A stretch of DNA of 64,000 nt from Micromonospora vinacea (GTDB lineage: Bacteria > Actinomycetota > Actinomycetes > Mycobacteriales > Micromonosporaceae). The stretch is taken from assembly GCF_015751785.1 (NCBI RefSeq), contig NZ_JADOTY010000001.1, positions 5,332,001-5,396,000 on the forward strand, in the 5' to 3' direction. The notes under the pieces were generated by a model, which searched no databases, had not been told where the DNA came from, and was given only the letters and a program-made list of their open reading frames with translations. Shown one piece after another: positions 53,810-62,619 of this stretch; position 1 is the stretch's first letter, and every line of letters starts with the position of its first letter. The translations under genes were made by a program, and so were the position numbers.

Positions 53810-53990
53810 ACACAGGGTCCCGGCGCCACGAGCCCTCCGGCTCGCGAGGTCGCCGACCTGACGCCCGACAGGGCGTCACCCCCCAGACTTTTCCCCTTTG
53901 TTTGTTGCAGCGCCGGACGAGGTGCTCACACCCTGCCGCCGCCCCCTGTTGGTGGTGCGGGTGTTCCTACCCCCGAAGGAGCTACCCCTC

Positions 53991-54548
53991 ATGAACACGA
54001 TTTTCCGTAAGAGCATGTTGTCTGTTGCTGGTCTCGCGTTCGCCGGTGGTGTGTTCGCCGGTCCGATCGCCGCCCACGCCGCCACCCCGGTGGATGCCAA
54101 GCCCGTCGCCGTGGCCGTGCAGGCGCCGAAGCCGCAGGGCGAGCAGTCCCACATCGGCCTGAATGATGAGCAGACCGCCAACGTCAAGGCGATCATCGCC
54201 GCCACGAAGAAGGCCGGTCTCCCGGAGCGGGCCGCGGTCATCTCGATCGCGACGAGCCTGCAGGAGTCGAAGCTGGAGAACCTCGGCCACCTCGGCGATA
54301 TGAATGACCATGACTCGCTGGGCCTGTTCCAGCAGCGCCCCTCCAGTGGTTGGGGCACCCCGGAGCAGATCACCAACCCCGAGTACTCGACGACTGCGTT
54401 CCTGAAGGGTCTGAAGCAGGTCGACGGGTGGCAGGACATGGCCCTGACCGACGCCGCGCAGACCGTCCAGGTCTCCGCGTACCCGGACGCGTACGCCCAG
54501 TGGGAGCAGCAGGCCACCGACCTGGTCGCCCAGCACTGGAACAGCTGA
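53991..54548 (+). CDS. Small secreted lysozyme-fold-like protein, copy A
   Basis: ATG at 53991 follows GAAGGAG and gives 185 residues. A signal peptide (about 1-30) ends at AAHA. The mature protein has LPERAAVISIATSLQESKLENLGHLG, DSLGLFQQRPSSGWGTPEQITNPEYSTTAFL and AAQTVQVSAYPDAYAQWE. This matches the transglycosylase-like module often found at the end of actinomycete cell-wall hydrolases; the Glu in SLQES is the candidate catalytic acid. It may act on peptidoglycan. A 97.8 % identical copy is at 62620. Confidence 0.85.
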   Translation: MNTIFRKSMLSVAGLAFAGGVFAGPIAAHAATPVDAKPVAVAVQAPKPQGEQSHIGLNDEQTANVKAIIAATKKAGLPERAAVISIATSLQESKLENLGHLGDMNDHDSLGLFQQRPSSGWGTPEQITNPEYSTTAFLKGLKQVDGWQDMALTDAAQTVQVSAYPDAYAQWEQQATDLVAQHWNS

Positions 54549-54588
54549 CCCACACCACCGCACGGCAAGACCACAGCACCACACCGAC

Positions 54589-54626
54589 CGCTGGCCGGCA
54601 CCCGCAACCCGGGGTGCCGGCCAGCG
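54589..54626. terminator. Terminator at the end of cassette copy A
   Basis: A perfect 15-bp stem (54589-54603 with 54612-54626) with an 8-base loop lies between the copy A gene and the convergent MFS gene. The same hairpin ends copy B. Confidence 0.8.
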
Positions 54627-54637
54627 GCGTACCCCGG

Positions 54638-56077
54638 TCAGGTTTTGTGGTTGTGGCTCCGCCAGATATCGATCAGCGCGGTGATCAGCGCGAGCGCGAT
54701 GATGCCGGTGGCCAGCATGAGGGACTGTTCGAAGGCGGTGGTCCAGTCACCGCGACTGTCGGCCAGCGTCGAGAAGAACAGCGAGCCGACGGCGGCGATA
54801 CCGGCGGCGGCACCGATCCGCTGACCGGTCTGGAGCATGCCCGCGCCGCTACCCGCCTGCCCGACCGGCACCTCGGAGAGGGTGATCGTCTGGTTGGGGG
54901 CGATCACCAGCCCGCTGCCGATGCCGGCGATGAGCAGCGGGCCGGCGGTGACCCAGGGCGCCGGGGCGTCCGGGAAGAGGCGTAGTGCGATCACCGTGGC
55001 GGCCAGCCCGATCACCACGGTGAGCAGTCCGATGGCGACCAGTGGTCGGCCGAAGCGGTTGACGATGCGGCCACCGAGTACGGCGGCGGCCGCCGAGCCC
55101 AGGGCGAAGGGGGTGATGGCCAGGCCGGCGACGAGCGCACTGTAGCCGACGCCCATCTGCAGGAACAGGGTGAAGATGAAGAAGATCGCGGTGAAGCCGC
55201 CGAAGTAGACGAGCGCCAGGATCGAGCCCAGGGTGTACGACTGGAAGCTGAACAGTCGAAGGTCGAACAGGGGCTGGTGCTGACGTGCGTACCGTCGCTC
55301 CCAGAGCCCGAAGGCGACCAGCACCGCCAGGCCGACCGGGATGAGCGCCCACTTCCAGGGGGTCCGCCACTGCTGCTCCTGCACGAGTGGCAGCAGGACG
55401 AGGACCACTCCGACGCCGAGCAGCAGGACGCCGAAGGGGTCGAGTCGGTGCCAGCCGGGTTGACCGGTGGGGCGGCCGGGCAGCAGCCGCCAGCCGAGGA
55501 TCACCGCGAGGACACCGACGGGCACGTTGACGAAGAAGACCCAGCGCCACCCGTGTTCCTCGCCGCCGATGGCGATGAGCAGCCCGCCGAGCAGCGGCCC
55601 GACGGCGGTGGAGATGCCGATGGTGGCGCCGAGCAGCCCGAACGGGCGGGCCCGTTCGGGCCCGCGGAACAGTTGCTGGATCAGCCCGATGACCTGCGGG
55701 TTGACGATGCCGGCGGCAGCGCCCTGCAGCAGACGGGCGATGACCAGCCAGGTCGGGGAGGTGGCGAGGCCGGCGAGCGCGCTGGTGATGGTGAACAGCG
55801 CGATGCCGAAGACGAACGCGTTGCGCCGGCCGCGGGCGTCACCGAAGCGGCCGGCGGGCACCAGCGCCAGGCCGAAGGTGAGCGCGTACCCGGAGAGGAT
55901 CCACTGCAGGTCGCTCGACGACGCGTGCAGCGCCCGGTCGATCGACGGCACGGCGACGTTGACGATGCTCACGTCGAGCAGCGTCATGAACGCGGCGACA
56001 AGCCCGACGCCGACGGCCTGCCAGCGGCGTCGGTTCTCGGCCGCGGTCACCGGCTGCGGCGTCTGCGCCGCGCTCAT
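54638..56077 (-). CDS. MFS transporter, DHA2 (14-helix) family
   Basis: ATG at 56077 follows a GGGGGGC run and gives 479 residues; an upstream ATG at 56107 is possible. Fourteen membrane helices are visible. Motifs include LDVSIVNVAVPSIDRALHASSSDLQW, GRFGDARGRRNAFVFG and LGATIGISTAVGPLLGGLLI (motif C, antiporter type). Such proteins export drugs or metabolites with protons. A small winged-helix gene lies upstream in the same direction and may regulate it. Confidence 0.88.
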   Translation of the reverse strand: MSAAQTPQPVTAAENRRRWQAVGVGLVAAFMTLLDVSIVNVAVPSIDRALHASSSDLQWILSGYALTFGLALVPAGRFGDARGRRNAFVFGIALFTITSALAGLATSPTWLVIARLLQGAAAGIVNPQVIGLIQQLFRGPERARPFGLLGATIGISTAVGPLLGGLLIAIGGEEHGWRWVFFVNVPVGVLAVILGWRLLPGRPTGQPGWHRLDPFGVLLLGVGVVLVLLPLVQEQQWRTPWKWALIPVGLAVLVAFGLWERRYARQHQPLFDLRLFSFQSYTLGSILALVYFGGFTAIFFIFTLFLQMGVGYSALVAGLAITPFALGSAAAAVLGGRIVNRFGRPLVAIGLLTVVIGLAATVIALRLFPDAPAPWVTAGPLLIAGIGSGLVIAPNQTITLSEVPVGQAGSGAGMLQTGQRIGAAAGIAAVGSLFFSTLADSRGDWTTAFEQSLMLATGIIALALITALIDIWRSHNHKT

Positions 56078-56162
56078 CGTGCCCCCCGTCGACCCTCGGT
56101 CATCCATGGTTGACCGCTACCCGGGTCTTCGGGGGGCGAACCGTGCCGGCTGGTTCCGTCGG

Positions 56163-56399
56163 TCACGCCATTTGGCGGGCGCAGAACCGGGGACCGAAGT
56201 CGAGGCCGGCCATCGGTGAATCCTCGCGGTGCAGCAGGCCCTTCTCGGTGAGCAGGTGCAGGGGACTGCCCACCTGCTCCGCGGTCAGCCCGGACTCCTC
56301 GGCGATCAGGTCCGGGTAGGGCACCTGCCCGCGTGCCTCAAGGGTGGTGACCGCCTGGTACACCCGTTGCTCGGCCTCCGACAGTTGCACCTGCTGCAT
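56163..56399 (-). CDS. Small winged-helix DNA-binding protein
   Basis: ATG at 56399 follows a GAGGAGGAA site and gives 78 residues. The sequence LSEAEQRVYQAVTTLEARGQVPYPDLIAEESGLTAEQVGSPLHLLTEKGLLHRED is a complete winged helix. No ligand domain follows except a short tail with DFGPRFCARQ. It may control the MFS gene 86 bp downstream. Confidence 0.7.
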   Translation of the reverse strand: MQQVQLSEAEQRVYQAVTTLEARGQVPYPDLIAEESGLTAEQVGSPLHLLTEKGLLHREDSPMAGLDFGPRFCARQMA

Positions 56400-56546
56400 G
56401 GTTCCTCCTCTGCTCGTCCGCCACTGCGGTGGCGGTTGCCGTGCGCCGGTTACCCCCTCGGTGCCCGAAGATGCACACCCGATCGGGCGGTCGCGGCGGC
56501 GGGCGGGTCCGGCGGTCGCCGCGGGGCGGTGCCCTAGGCTGCTTCC

Positions 56547-57707
56547 GTGATCGTTTGGGATCTCGTCGTCGTCGGCGCTGGCCCCGCGGGGCTGTCCGCG
56601 GCGCACGCCGCTGCCCGTGCGGGCGTCTCCACCCTGGTTGTCGAGCGAGCCGTGCACCCGCGGTACAAGACCTGTGGCGGTGGTCTGATCGGCACCTCGC
56701 TGGCGGCCGTCCAGGATCGGATCGAGGTGCCCGCGCACGACCGGGTGGACCGGGTGACGTTCACCCGCGACGGCCGTCGGGAGTTCACCCGCCGCAACGA
56801 CAGCCCGGTGGTGACGATGGTGCGCCGGGAGGAGTTCGACGACCGGCTGCGCGCGGCGGCGGTCGCCGCCGGCGCGCAGCTGCGGGAGCGGGTCGCGGTC
56901 CGCGCGATCGAGCAGGACCCCGAGGGGGTACGCCTGCGGCTGGCCGACGGTACGACGATCGCGGCTCGTGCCGTGATCGGGGCGGACGGTTCGTCGGGGG
57001 TGACCGGCCGGCACGTCGGGGTGCGGTACCGGCAGGTGGATCTGGGTCTGGAGTTGGAGATTCCGGTGCCGCCCGCCGAGCAGGAGCGGTGGCGGGGTCG
57101 GCTGCTGCTGGACTGGGGCGACATGCCGGGCTCGTACGCCTGGGTCTTTCCCAAGGGTGACCGGCTGACCGTCGGCGTGATCGCCGGTCGGGGTGCGGGG
57201 GAGGGGACCCGCGAGTACCTGCGACGGTTCGTCGACCGGTTGGGTCTGACCGGGTTGCCGGCGGAGCACGACTCCGGTCACTTGACCCGTTGCCGCGCGG
57301 AGGATTCACCGTTGCGCAACGGCCGGGTGCTGGTCGTGGGCGATGCGGCGGGGCTGCTGGAGCCGTGGAGCCGGGAGGGCATCAGCTTCGCGTTGCGCTC
57401 CGGGGAGTTGGCCGGGGCGGCGGTCGCGGGTGGTGATCTGGCCGGGTACGAGCGGGCGGTGGCAGAGCGTCTGCTGCCGGAGATGCGGGCGGGGTTCCGG
57501 CTGCTCGACGTGTTCACCCGCCGTCCGGACGTGTTCCACGCCCTGTTGGCGACCCCGCCGGGCTGGCGGATGTTCGTGCAGTTCTGCCAGGGGCGGGCGA
57601 GCTTCGACGAGATGCTCCGCCGTCGCCCCATCCGGGCCGCTCTCGCGGTGCTCGACCGGTTGTCCCAGCCATCGCTCCAGGCCACCACCGCTCACCCAGG
57701 ATCCTAG
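56547..57707 (+). CDS. Geranylgeranyl reductase-type FAD oxidoreductase
   Basis: GTG at 56547 gives 386 residues. The FAD motif is LVVVGAGPAGLSAAHAAARAG; then CGGGLIGTSL, ADGSSGVTGRHVG and VVGDAAGLLEPWSREGISFAL are typical of the geranylgeranyl reductase/digeranylgeranylglycerophospholipid reductase group. Substrates are usually isoprenoid or quinone side chains; here menaquinone or carotenoid-like lipids are possible. Nothing nearby specifies one. Confidence 0.85.
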   Translation: MIVWDLVVVGAGPAGLSAAHAAARAGVSTLVVERAVHPRYKTCGGGLIGTSLAAVQDRIEVPAHDRVDRVTFTRDGRREFTRRNDSPVVTMVRREEFDDRLRAAAVAAGAQLRERVAVRAIEQDPEGVRLRLADGTTIAARAVIGADGSSGVTGRHVGVRYRQVDLGLELEIPVPPAEQERWRGRLLLDWGDMPGSYAWVFPKGDRLTVGVIAGRGAGEGTREYLRRFVDRLGLTGLPAEHDSGHLTRCRAEDSPLRNGRVLVVGDAAGLLEPWSREGISFALRSGELAGAAVAGGDLAGYERAVAERLLPEMRAGFRLLDVFTRRPDVFHALLATPPGWRMFVQFCQGRASFDEMLRRRPIRAALAVLDRLSQPSLQATTAHPGS

Positions 57708-57791
57708 GACGCCTTACAGGGTGTGCGGGCGGCTACTGGCGCCGACCGATCCGGCCGCAGGACAATCAGGGCGGAGCAGGAGGAGGCGCTG

Positions 57792-57965
57792 ATGACCGAG
57801 CAGCCGTTCACCGACGACGAGTACGCGTTTCTGCGCCACGCGCGGTTCGGGGAGTTGCCGCCCGCCGTCCGTCCCGACGAGCGGGTGGCCCTGACCGAAA
57901 CCGATCCCGGGCGCGACCGGCCGGAGGAGTCCGAGGACCCGATCCGCTGGAACGTGCAGGGCTGA
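57792..57965 (+). CDS. Short hypothetical protein
   Basis: ATG at 57792 follows GGAGGAGGCG and gives 57 residues, acidic and rich in Pro and Arg (MTEQPFTDDEYAFLRHARFGELPP). It has no membrane segment and no recognised motif. The strong ribosome-binding site supports translation. Confidence 0.6.
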   Translation: MTEQPFTDDEYAFLRHARFGELPPAVRPDERVALTETDPGRDRPEESEDPIRWNVQG

Positions 57966-57972
57966 GAACGCG

Positions 57973-58008
57973 CGACGGGCCGCGGGTGTCGCCACCCACG
58001 GCCCGTCG
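57973..58008. terminator. Bidirectional terminator
   Basis: A 16-bp stem (57973-57988 with 57993-58008, one mismatch) and a 4-base loop lie between the short gene and the convergent nucleotidase gene. Confidence 0.75.
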
Positions 58009-58019
58009 ACGGTGTGCGA

Positions 58020-59813
58020 TCAGAAGACCGGCACGCCCTCGCGTACCAGTCGCCAGTTCTGCTGGAAGAAGTCGGCCGGGTCGATCGTCCCCTTGGCCTG
58101 AGCCCAGTCGATGAGCAGCTGGCGGATCTCCTGCTGCGCGTTGTAGACCTGGGTCTTCACGATGCCGGGGAAGTTGCCACCGCCGCTGCGCCGGTAGTTG
58201 TTCACCGCCATCACGAACTGCGCGTTGTCCGCCACCGGAGTGTCGGTGCCGGCCAGCACCAGGCGGGTGATCCGCTGCCCGACCGGCTTGGAGATGTCGA
58301 TGTCGTAGTCCAGGCCGGAGATCACGTCGTAGTTGTAGTCCGGCACCGCCGGCGAGTCGCTGATCTGCTCCGGGTCGACCGGGGCGCCCGGGGCGAGGGT
58401 CCGGAAGTACTTCGCCGAGTACTCCAGGTAGGTGCGCACCTCCGCGCCGCTGAGCACGACCGCCTCGAGCGTGTTGTCGAAGACGTAGAGCCCTGCGATG
58501 TCACGGATCTTCACGTCCCCGGCGGGGAAGACCGCGGTACGGCTGAACGGCGAGGCCTGGGACAGCACCGGCAGGTCGGCGTACTGCGTGCCGGCCAGCG
58601 CCTTCGTGACGGTCTCCGCCTGGACGTGGTTGATGAAGTCCAGGATGGGAGTGTCCTTGTACCTGGATTCCACTGTGGACATCTCGACGGTGGCCTGGGC
58701 CACCACCTGGTTCACGTACGCGATGGTCTTCTGGTGCTGGGCCCGCACGGCGGCGAGCACCTTCGGGTCCTCGACCACCGTGTTGGTGTTCAGCATGGTG
58801 GCGGCCTTCTTGGTGATCGTCCACCGGCCACGCTCACGGGAGAGGGTGAAGTCCATCCGGGTGAGCCGCTGGCCCCACTTCGACGGCTCGGAGAGCAGCA
58901 CCTGCGTGCCGGTGCGCTCGTTGGTGACGAACCGCTCGACCACCTCGTTGTGCGCGTGACCGAAGAGAATCGCGTCGATCCCCGGCACCTGCTGGGCGAT
59001 CAGCGCCACCGGGTTCTCGTTCGGCAGCTCGGGGCCGTAGCTGGAGGTGCCGCTGTCCCCGCCGTGTGCCGAGATCAGCACGAGGTCCGCGCCGCGGGCC
59101 CGCATGATCGGCACCCACTTCGCGGCGGTCGCGATCATGTCGTCGAAGCGCAGCTTGCCCTCGACGTTGCCCTTGTCCCAGATGGCCACCCCGGGGTTGG
59201 TCAACCCCAGGATGCCGACCCGCAGGGTCGGCGCGGCGAAACCGAGGGAGACCTTCTTGATGACGTACGGCAGGAAGGCCGGCTTGCCGGTCTTCGCGTT
59301 GACGGCGTTCGCGGCGAGCGCCGGGAAGCCGAGCTGACGAATCCACAGGTCCAGCAACGGCAGACCGTAGTTGAACTCGTGGTTGCCCAGCGTCACCGCG
59401 TCGTAGTCGATGACGTTCATCGCCCGGGCCATCGGGTGCTTCTCCCCGGTGGCGGTGATCGGCTCCTGCTTGGCGTAGTACGTGGCCAGCGGCGTGCCCT
59501 GGATCGTGTCGCCGGCGTCGAGCACCAGCGTTGCCTTGCCGCGCCGCTCCCGGCGGATCTGGTTGATCAGAGTCGCCAGCTTCGCGACGCCGATGTCGTT
59601 CTGCTTGCTGTCGTCGTACTCGGCGTCGCGGTAGTAATCCCAGTTGTAGACGTTGCCGTGCGTGTCCGACGTGCCCAGGAGGGTGAGGTCCCAGGTGCGC
59701 GGCCGGGCCGCGCCGGCCGCCTGCGCGGGCGCGGCGGCGATCAGCGGAGCGGTCGCCGCGGCCGCCGCGGCGACGAGCACCTGGCGGCGCGACGGGCCGG
59801 AGGGAGAGGTCAT
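58020..59813 (-). CDS. Tat-exported 5'-nucleotidase/2',3'-cyclic phosphodiesterase
   Basis: ATG at 59813 has a GGAAAGG site and gives 597 residues. A Tat signal peptide is visible (SRRQVLVAAAAAATAP). The metallophosphatase domain (about 45-330) has TSDTHGNVYNWDYY, DAGDTIQGT, TLGNHEFNYG and GHAHNEVVE, the two-metal ligands. The C-terminal nucleotidase domain (about 370-590) has NYRRSGGGNFPG near its end. It hydrolyses nucleotides or cyclic nucleotides outside the cell for phosphate and nucleoside recovery. The Tat route suits a metal-loaded fold. Confidence 0.9.
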   Translation of the reverse strand: MTSPSGPSRRQVLVAAAAAATAPLIAAAPAQAAGAARPRTWDLTLLGTSDTHGNVYNWDYYRDAEYDDSKQNDIGVAKLATLINQIRRERRGKATLVLDAGDTIQGTPLATYYAKQEPITATGEKHPMARAMNVIDYDAVTLGNHEFNYGLPLLDLWIRQLGFPALAANAVNAKTGKPAFLPYVIKKVSLGFAAPTLRVGILGLTNPGVAIWDKGNVEGKLRFDDMIATAAKWVPIMRARGADLVLISAHGGDSGTSSYGPELPNENPVALIAQQVPGIDAILFGHAHNEVVERFVTNERTGTQVLLSEPSKWGQRLTRMDFTLSRERGRWTITKKAATMLNTNTVVEDPKVLAAVRAQHQKTIAYVNQVVAQATVEMSTVESRYKDTPILDFINHVQAETVTKALAGTQYADLPVLSQASPFSRTAVFPAGDVKIRDIAGLYVFDNTLEAVVLSGAEVRTYLEYSAKYFRTLAPGAPVDPEQISDSPAVPDYNYDVISGLDYDIDISKPVGQRITRLVLAGTDTPVADNAQFVMAVNNYRRSGGGNFPGIVKTQVYNAQQEIRQLLIDWAQAKGTIDPADFFQQNWRLVREGVPVF

Positions 59814-59998
59814 GACGTGCCTTTCCATGGGGGTGGACGCGCCTCGTGAGCGCCTTGCGCACCATAACCAGCACCGGTCGCTCCCGCCACGCCAGCCCCG
59901 GCTGTTGCAGCGGTTTCCGCAGGCCGCCGCAGGGTAGGGCGGACACTGACGACATTCGCGGGAGAGCCCCGCTTCCCGCGCGCAGCGAGGAGATTTCA

Positions 59999-60901
59999 GT
60001 GAGCGAGGACCAGCACACCCAGCAGGACCCGACCAGCCAGTACGGCCAGCAGTCCGGTCAGCCCGCCCAGCAGCAGTCAGCGCCCGGCTCGACCCGGGAG
60101 ATGACCCCGAAGCCGGACCACGGGGAAGAGTCGTACCGGGGCAGCGGCAAGCTCGACGGCAAGCGGGCGCTGATCACCGGCGGTGACTCGGGGATCGGCC
60201 GGGCGGTCGCGATCGCCTTCGCCCGGGAGGGCGCGGACGTGCTCATCTCCTACCTCGGCGAGGAGGAGGACGCCGACGCCCGCGAGACGATCCGGCTCGT
60301 CGAGGCCGCCGGCCGGAAGGGCGTCGCGGTACGCGGTGACATCACCGACGAGGCGCACTGCCAGGAGTTGGTCGATCGGGCGGTGCGGGACCTGGGCGGC
60401 CTCGACATCCTGGTCAACAACGCGGCGTACCAGATGTCGCAGGACAAGGGGATCCTCGGCATCAGCACCGAGCAGTTCGACCGGGTGTTCAAGACCAACC
60501 TGTACGCAATGTTCTGGCTCTGCAAGGCCGCCATCCCGCACCTGGCCGAAGGGTCGGCGATCATCAACACGTCGTCGATCCAGGCGTTCGACCCGTCGCC
60601 GCAGCTGCTGGACTACGCCACCACGAAGGCGGGCATCGCCAACTTCACCAAGGCCCTCGCCGCAGACCTGGCCGAGCAGGGCATCCGGGTCAACGCGGTC
60701 GCGCCGGGCCCGGTCTGGACGCCGCTGATCCCGTCCACCATGCCGGAGGAGAAGGTGAAGCAGTTCGGCACCGACACCCCGGAGGGGCGTCCCGGGCAGC
60801 CGGCTGAGCTGGCGCCCGCGTACGTCTTCTTCGCCTCGCAGGAATCCAGCTACGTGACGGGCGAGATCCTGGGGGTCACGGGCGGTCGACCGACCAAGTG
60901 A
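59999..60901 (+). CDS. SDR oxidoreductase (YhdG/YhxC-like)
   Basis: GTG at 59999 has a GCGAGGAG site and gives 300 residues. The first 45 are Gln/Ser/Pro-rich, then the Rossmann fold with ALITGGDSGIGRAVAIA (about 58-74), NNAAYQMS, and catalytic Tyr206 and Lys in LDYATTKAGI. Related proteins with a Gln-rich N-terminus are common in actinomycetes and some are stress induced. The substrate is unknown. Confidence 0.88.
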   Translation: MSEDQHTQQDPTSQYGQQSGQPAQQQSAPGSTREMTPKPDHGEESYRGSGKLDGKRALITGGDSGIGRAVAIAFAREGADVLISYLGEEEDADARETIRLVEAAGRKGVAVRGDITDEAHCQELVDRAVRDLGGLDILVNNAAYQMSQDKGILGISTEQFDRVFKTNLYAMFWLCKAAIPHLAEGSAIINTSSIQAFDPSPQLLDYATTKAGIANFTKALAADLAEQGIRVNAVAPGPVWTPLIPSTMPEEKVKQFGTDTPEGRPGQPAELAPAYVFFASQESSYVTGEILGVTGGRPTK

Positions 60902-60908
60902 TCCGTCG

Positions 60909-60940
60909 CCGGGTGGGCGTCCGCCGAGATGCCCACCCGG
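60909..60940. terminator. Bidirectional terminator
   Basis: A perfect 10-bp stem (60909-60918 with 60931-60940) and a 12-base loop lie between two convergent genes. Confidence 0.7.
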
Positions 60941-61600
60941 TCAGCGTGGCCAGGCGGCGAAGCGTTTCCGGATCTCGGCGACGTCGGCGGCGCCCAGACC
61001 GTACCGGCCGAAGCGCTGGTCGGAGAGCCGATCCAGGTAACGGCCGGCGGCGCGCACGTCGTCCGGGTCCAACGCGGGGTCGACCTGCCGTGCCAGCACC
61101 AACAACTCGGTCACGTCGTAGTGGTCGAGCGCCGCGGCCACGTCGATGAAGTCGCGGACCTCCCGCCGGTTCACCAACGCCGCGATCTTGTTGGCTACCA
61201 GGTCACGGACGTCCATCACCGGGCCGAGGTCCATCACCACCGGGCTCTGCTGGCGGTCCAACCGGGCGAGGCTGAGCCGGATCTGCCGCCCGTCGCGGCT
61301 CACCACGAAGTCCTTCATGTCCTGCTCGTACCCGTCGAACAGTTCGGCCAGCTCACTGTCCGGGTCGGCGTCGCTGACGAGAAACCCGGCCCGCTCCAGG
61401 GCCACGCGCACCCCGGCGGACGCCGCCGCCGCGGCACCCTCCACGTCCGCGAAAAGGTCGACGTCCTCCGTCGGTCGGGCGACCAGCCCGTGTGCCGCCC
61501 ACGCCACCCCACCACCCAGCACGAACCGGTACGGCCCGGCGGCGGCCAGCGCCACCCGGGCCACCTCCCGGTAGAAGTCGTGCAGATGAGGTTGGATCAC
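60941..61600 (-). CDS. AbiEii/AbiGii-like nucleotidyltransferase (possible toxin)
   Basis: GTG at 61600 overlaps the stop of the preceding gene by 4 bp and gives 219 residues; a longer start at 61672 would overlap that gene. The nucleotidyltransferase motif is LGGGVAWAAHGLVARPTEDVDLF (about 26-48), with G-G and D-x-D as in AbiEii toxins. A later helix pair has DVRDLVANKIAALVNRREVRDFIDVA, also typical. AbiEii proteins modify tRNA or nucleotides when released from their antitoxin. It pairs with the gene at 61597. Confidence 0.78.
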   Translation of the reverse strand: MIQPHLHDFYREVARVALAAAGPYRFVLGGGVAWAAHGLVARPTEDVDLFADVEGAAAAASAGVRVALERAGFLVSDADPDSELAELFDGYEQDMKDFVVSRDGRQIRLSLARLDRQQSPVVMDLGPVMDVRDLVANKIAALVNRREVRDFIDVAAALDHYDVTELLVLARQVDPALDPDDVRAAGRYLDRLSDQRFGRYGLGAADVAEIRKRFAAWPR

Positions 61601-61938
61601 GCCGCGCGCAGGCCGCGGTGCCGGCTCTCCCACGCCTGGCGTACGCCCCGAGGCAGGTTGAGCAGCCGCCACACCCGACGCAGCGTCCGTCCGTTGATCA
61701 GAGCGCGCAGATCGTCGGCCCGGGTGGTCTCGCGAAGCACGTTCTCGTACATCCAGAGCAGTTGATCAGGGTCGCCGAGGTCGAAGGTGCGCTCGGCGTT
61801 CCACATCAGCCGTACCGGGAGCTCCACCACACCTCGCGTGGGGCCGGCCAGCTCAGCGAGCGTCCGCGCCACCACAGCAGGGCGACCCGGGCGGGCCAGG
61901 AAAGCCACGCCGGTCGCGGTGGGGGAGACGGCCTGCAT
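61597..61938 (-). CDS. Partner of the AbiEii-like protein (possible antitoxin)
   Basis: ATG at 61938 gives 113 residues. It has no obvious helix-turn-helix; the visible pattern is RGVVELPVRLMWNAERTFDLGD followed by DQLLWMYENVLRE and a Trp-rich end (VRQAWESRHRGL). I recognise this as a recurring actinomycete partner of nucleotidyltransferase genes but not as a characterised antitoxin. It is translationally coupled to the nucleotidyltransferase gene. Cassette copy B begins about 100 bp upstream of its start. Confidence 0.55.
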   Translation of the reverse strand: MQAVSPTATGVAFLARPGRPAVVARTLAELAGPTRGVVELPVRLMWNAERTFDLGDPDQLLWMYENVLRETTRADDLRALINGRTLRRVWRLLNLPRGVRQAWESRHRGLRAA

Positions 61939-62071
61939 GGTGTCAGGGTAACGCCCACCAGAGCCCGTGTCGCTCAGGTCTATCCCAACGCGTTGCTCAA
62001 GCCGCGCCAGCCTGGCCGTCATCGCCCCGAAGGTTGTCCGTTTTGCGCTTGGTGATGCGGTCAGCGCATTG

Positions 62072-62150
62072 CTGATCGAGTCGCGTTTCATGAAGTCGGG
62101 GTGTCCTGGCGTCCGGGATGCCCCGACTTCCGTGAGCCCGAGTGGATCAC
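62072..62150. repeat. Nested palindrome at the start of copy B
   Basis: The inner arms GAAGTCGGGG and CCCCGACTTC (62092-62101 and 62121-62130) pair perfectly; the outer stem is weaker than in copy A. The same position in the cassette suggests a conserved structural role. Confidence 0.65.
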
Positions 62151-62249
62151 GCCGGTGAGGGGTGGATTGGCGCCGTAGGTCGCGTGTCCGTGTGGGCGGT
62201 TTGGTCGCTGGTGGGCGGTGTGGGTTGTGACCGGGTGCACCGGTGGGCT

Positions 62250-62464
62250 GGAATCATGGCCGGGGCGGGGTCGTTACATACCCTGACGATCGCAGCACCA
62301 CGACCCGCCACCCGCCCCGCATGGGGTTGGGATGCAGGTCCGGCGGGTTGGAATGCCGACCCGCGCCCGGTCGTTGCAGTCCCCACGACCGACCGCAGGC
62401 ATCGCCTTGTTGAGGGTGCCGATGGATGGGCCAACCCCGGAATGACCTGGGCCCGCCGGTCGTT
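62250..62464 (+). promoter_or_regulatory. Array of three GGAAT-N18-GTT promoter-like units (copy B)
   Basis: GGAAT begins at 62250, 62350 and 62439, and GTT follows after exactly 18 bases each time (62273, 62373, 62462). The units correspond to units 1, 2 and 4 of copy A. Sequences between the boxes differ from copy A at several positions, but the spacing is kept, which supports function. Confidence 0.6.
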
Positions 62465-62619
62465 ACACAGGGTCCCGGCGCCACGAGCCCCCCGGCTCGC
62501 GAGGTCGCCGACCCCCCAGACTTTTCCCCTTTGTACGTGCAGCGCCGGACGAGGTGCTCACACCCTGCCGCCGCCCCCTGGTGGTTGGGGTGTTCCTACC
62601 CCCGAAGGAGCTACCCCTC

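Larger units (their letters stand above)
53300..54626 (+). repeat. Duplicated cassette, copy A
   Basis: From about 53300 to 54626 this segment is homologous, in the same orientation, to 62035-63269. Shared parts in order are a nested palindrome, a promoter-like array, a leader with small hairpins, a coding sequence for a 185-aa secreted protein, and a terminator hairpin. Non-coding parts differ by substitutions and indels, while the proteins differ at only 4 positions. Copy A has one more promoter-like unit and a 22-bp insertion with a TGACGCCC hairpin in the leader. Confidence 0.9.

Noticed and set aside
53300..53990. A c-di-AMP (ydaO) riboswitch before the wall-hydrolase-like gene
   Set aside because: Such switches precede wall hydrolase genes in Streptomyces, but the conserved ydaO core was not seen in either copy.
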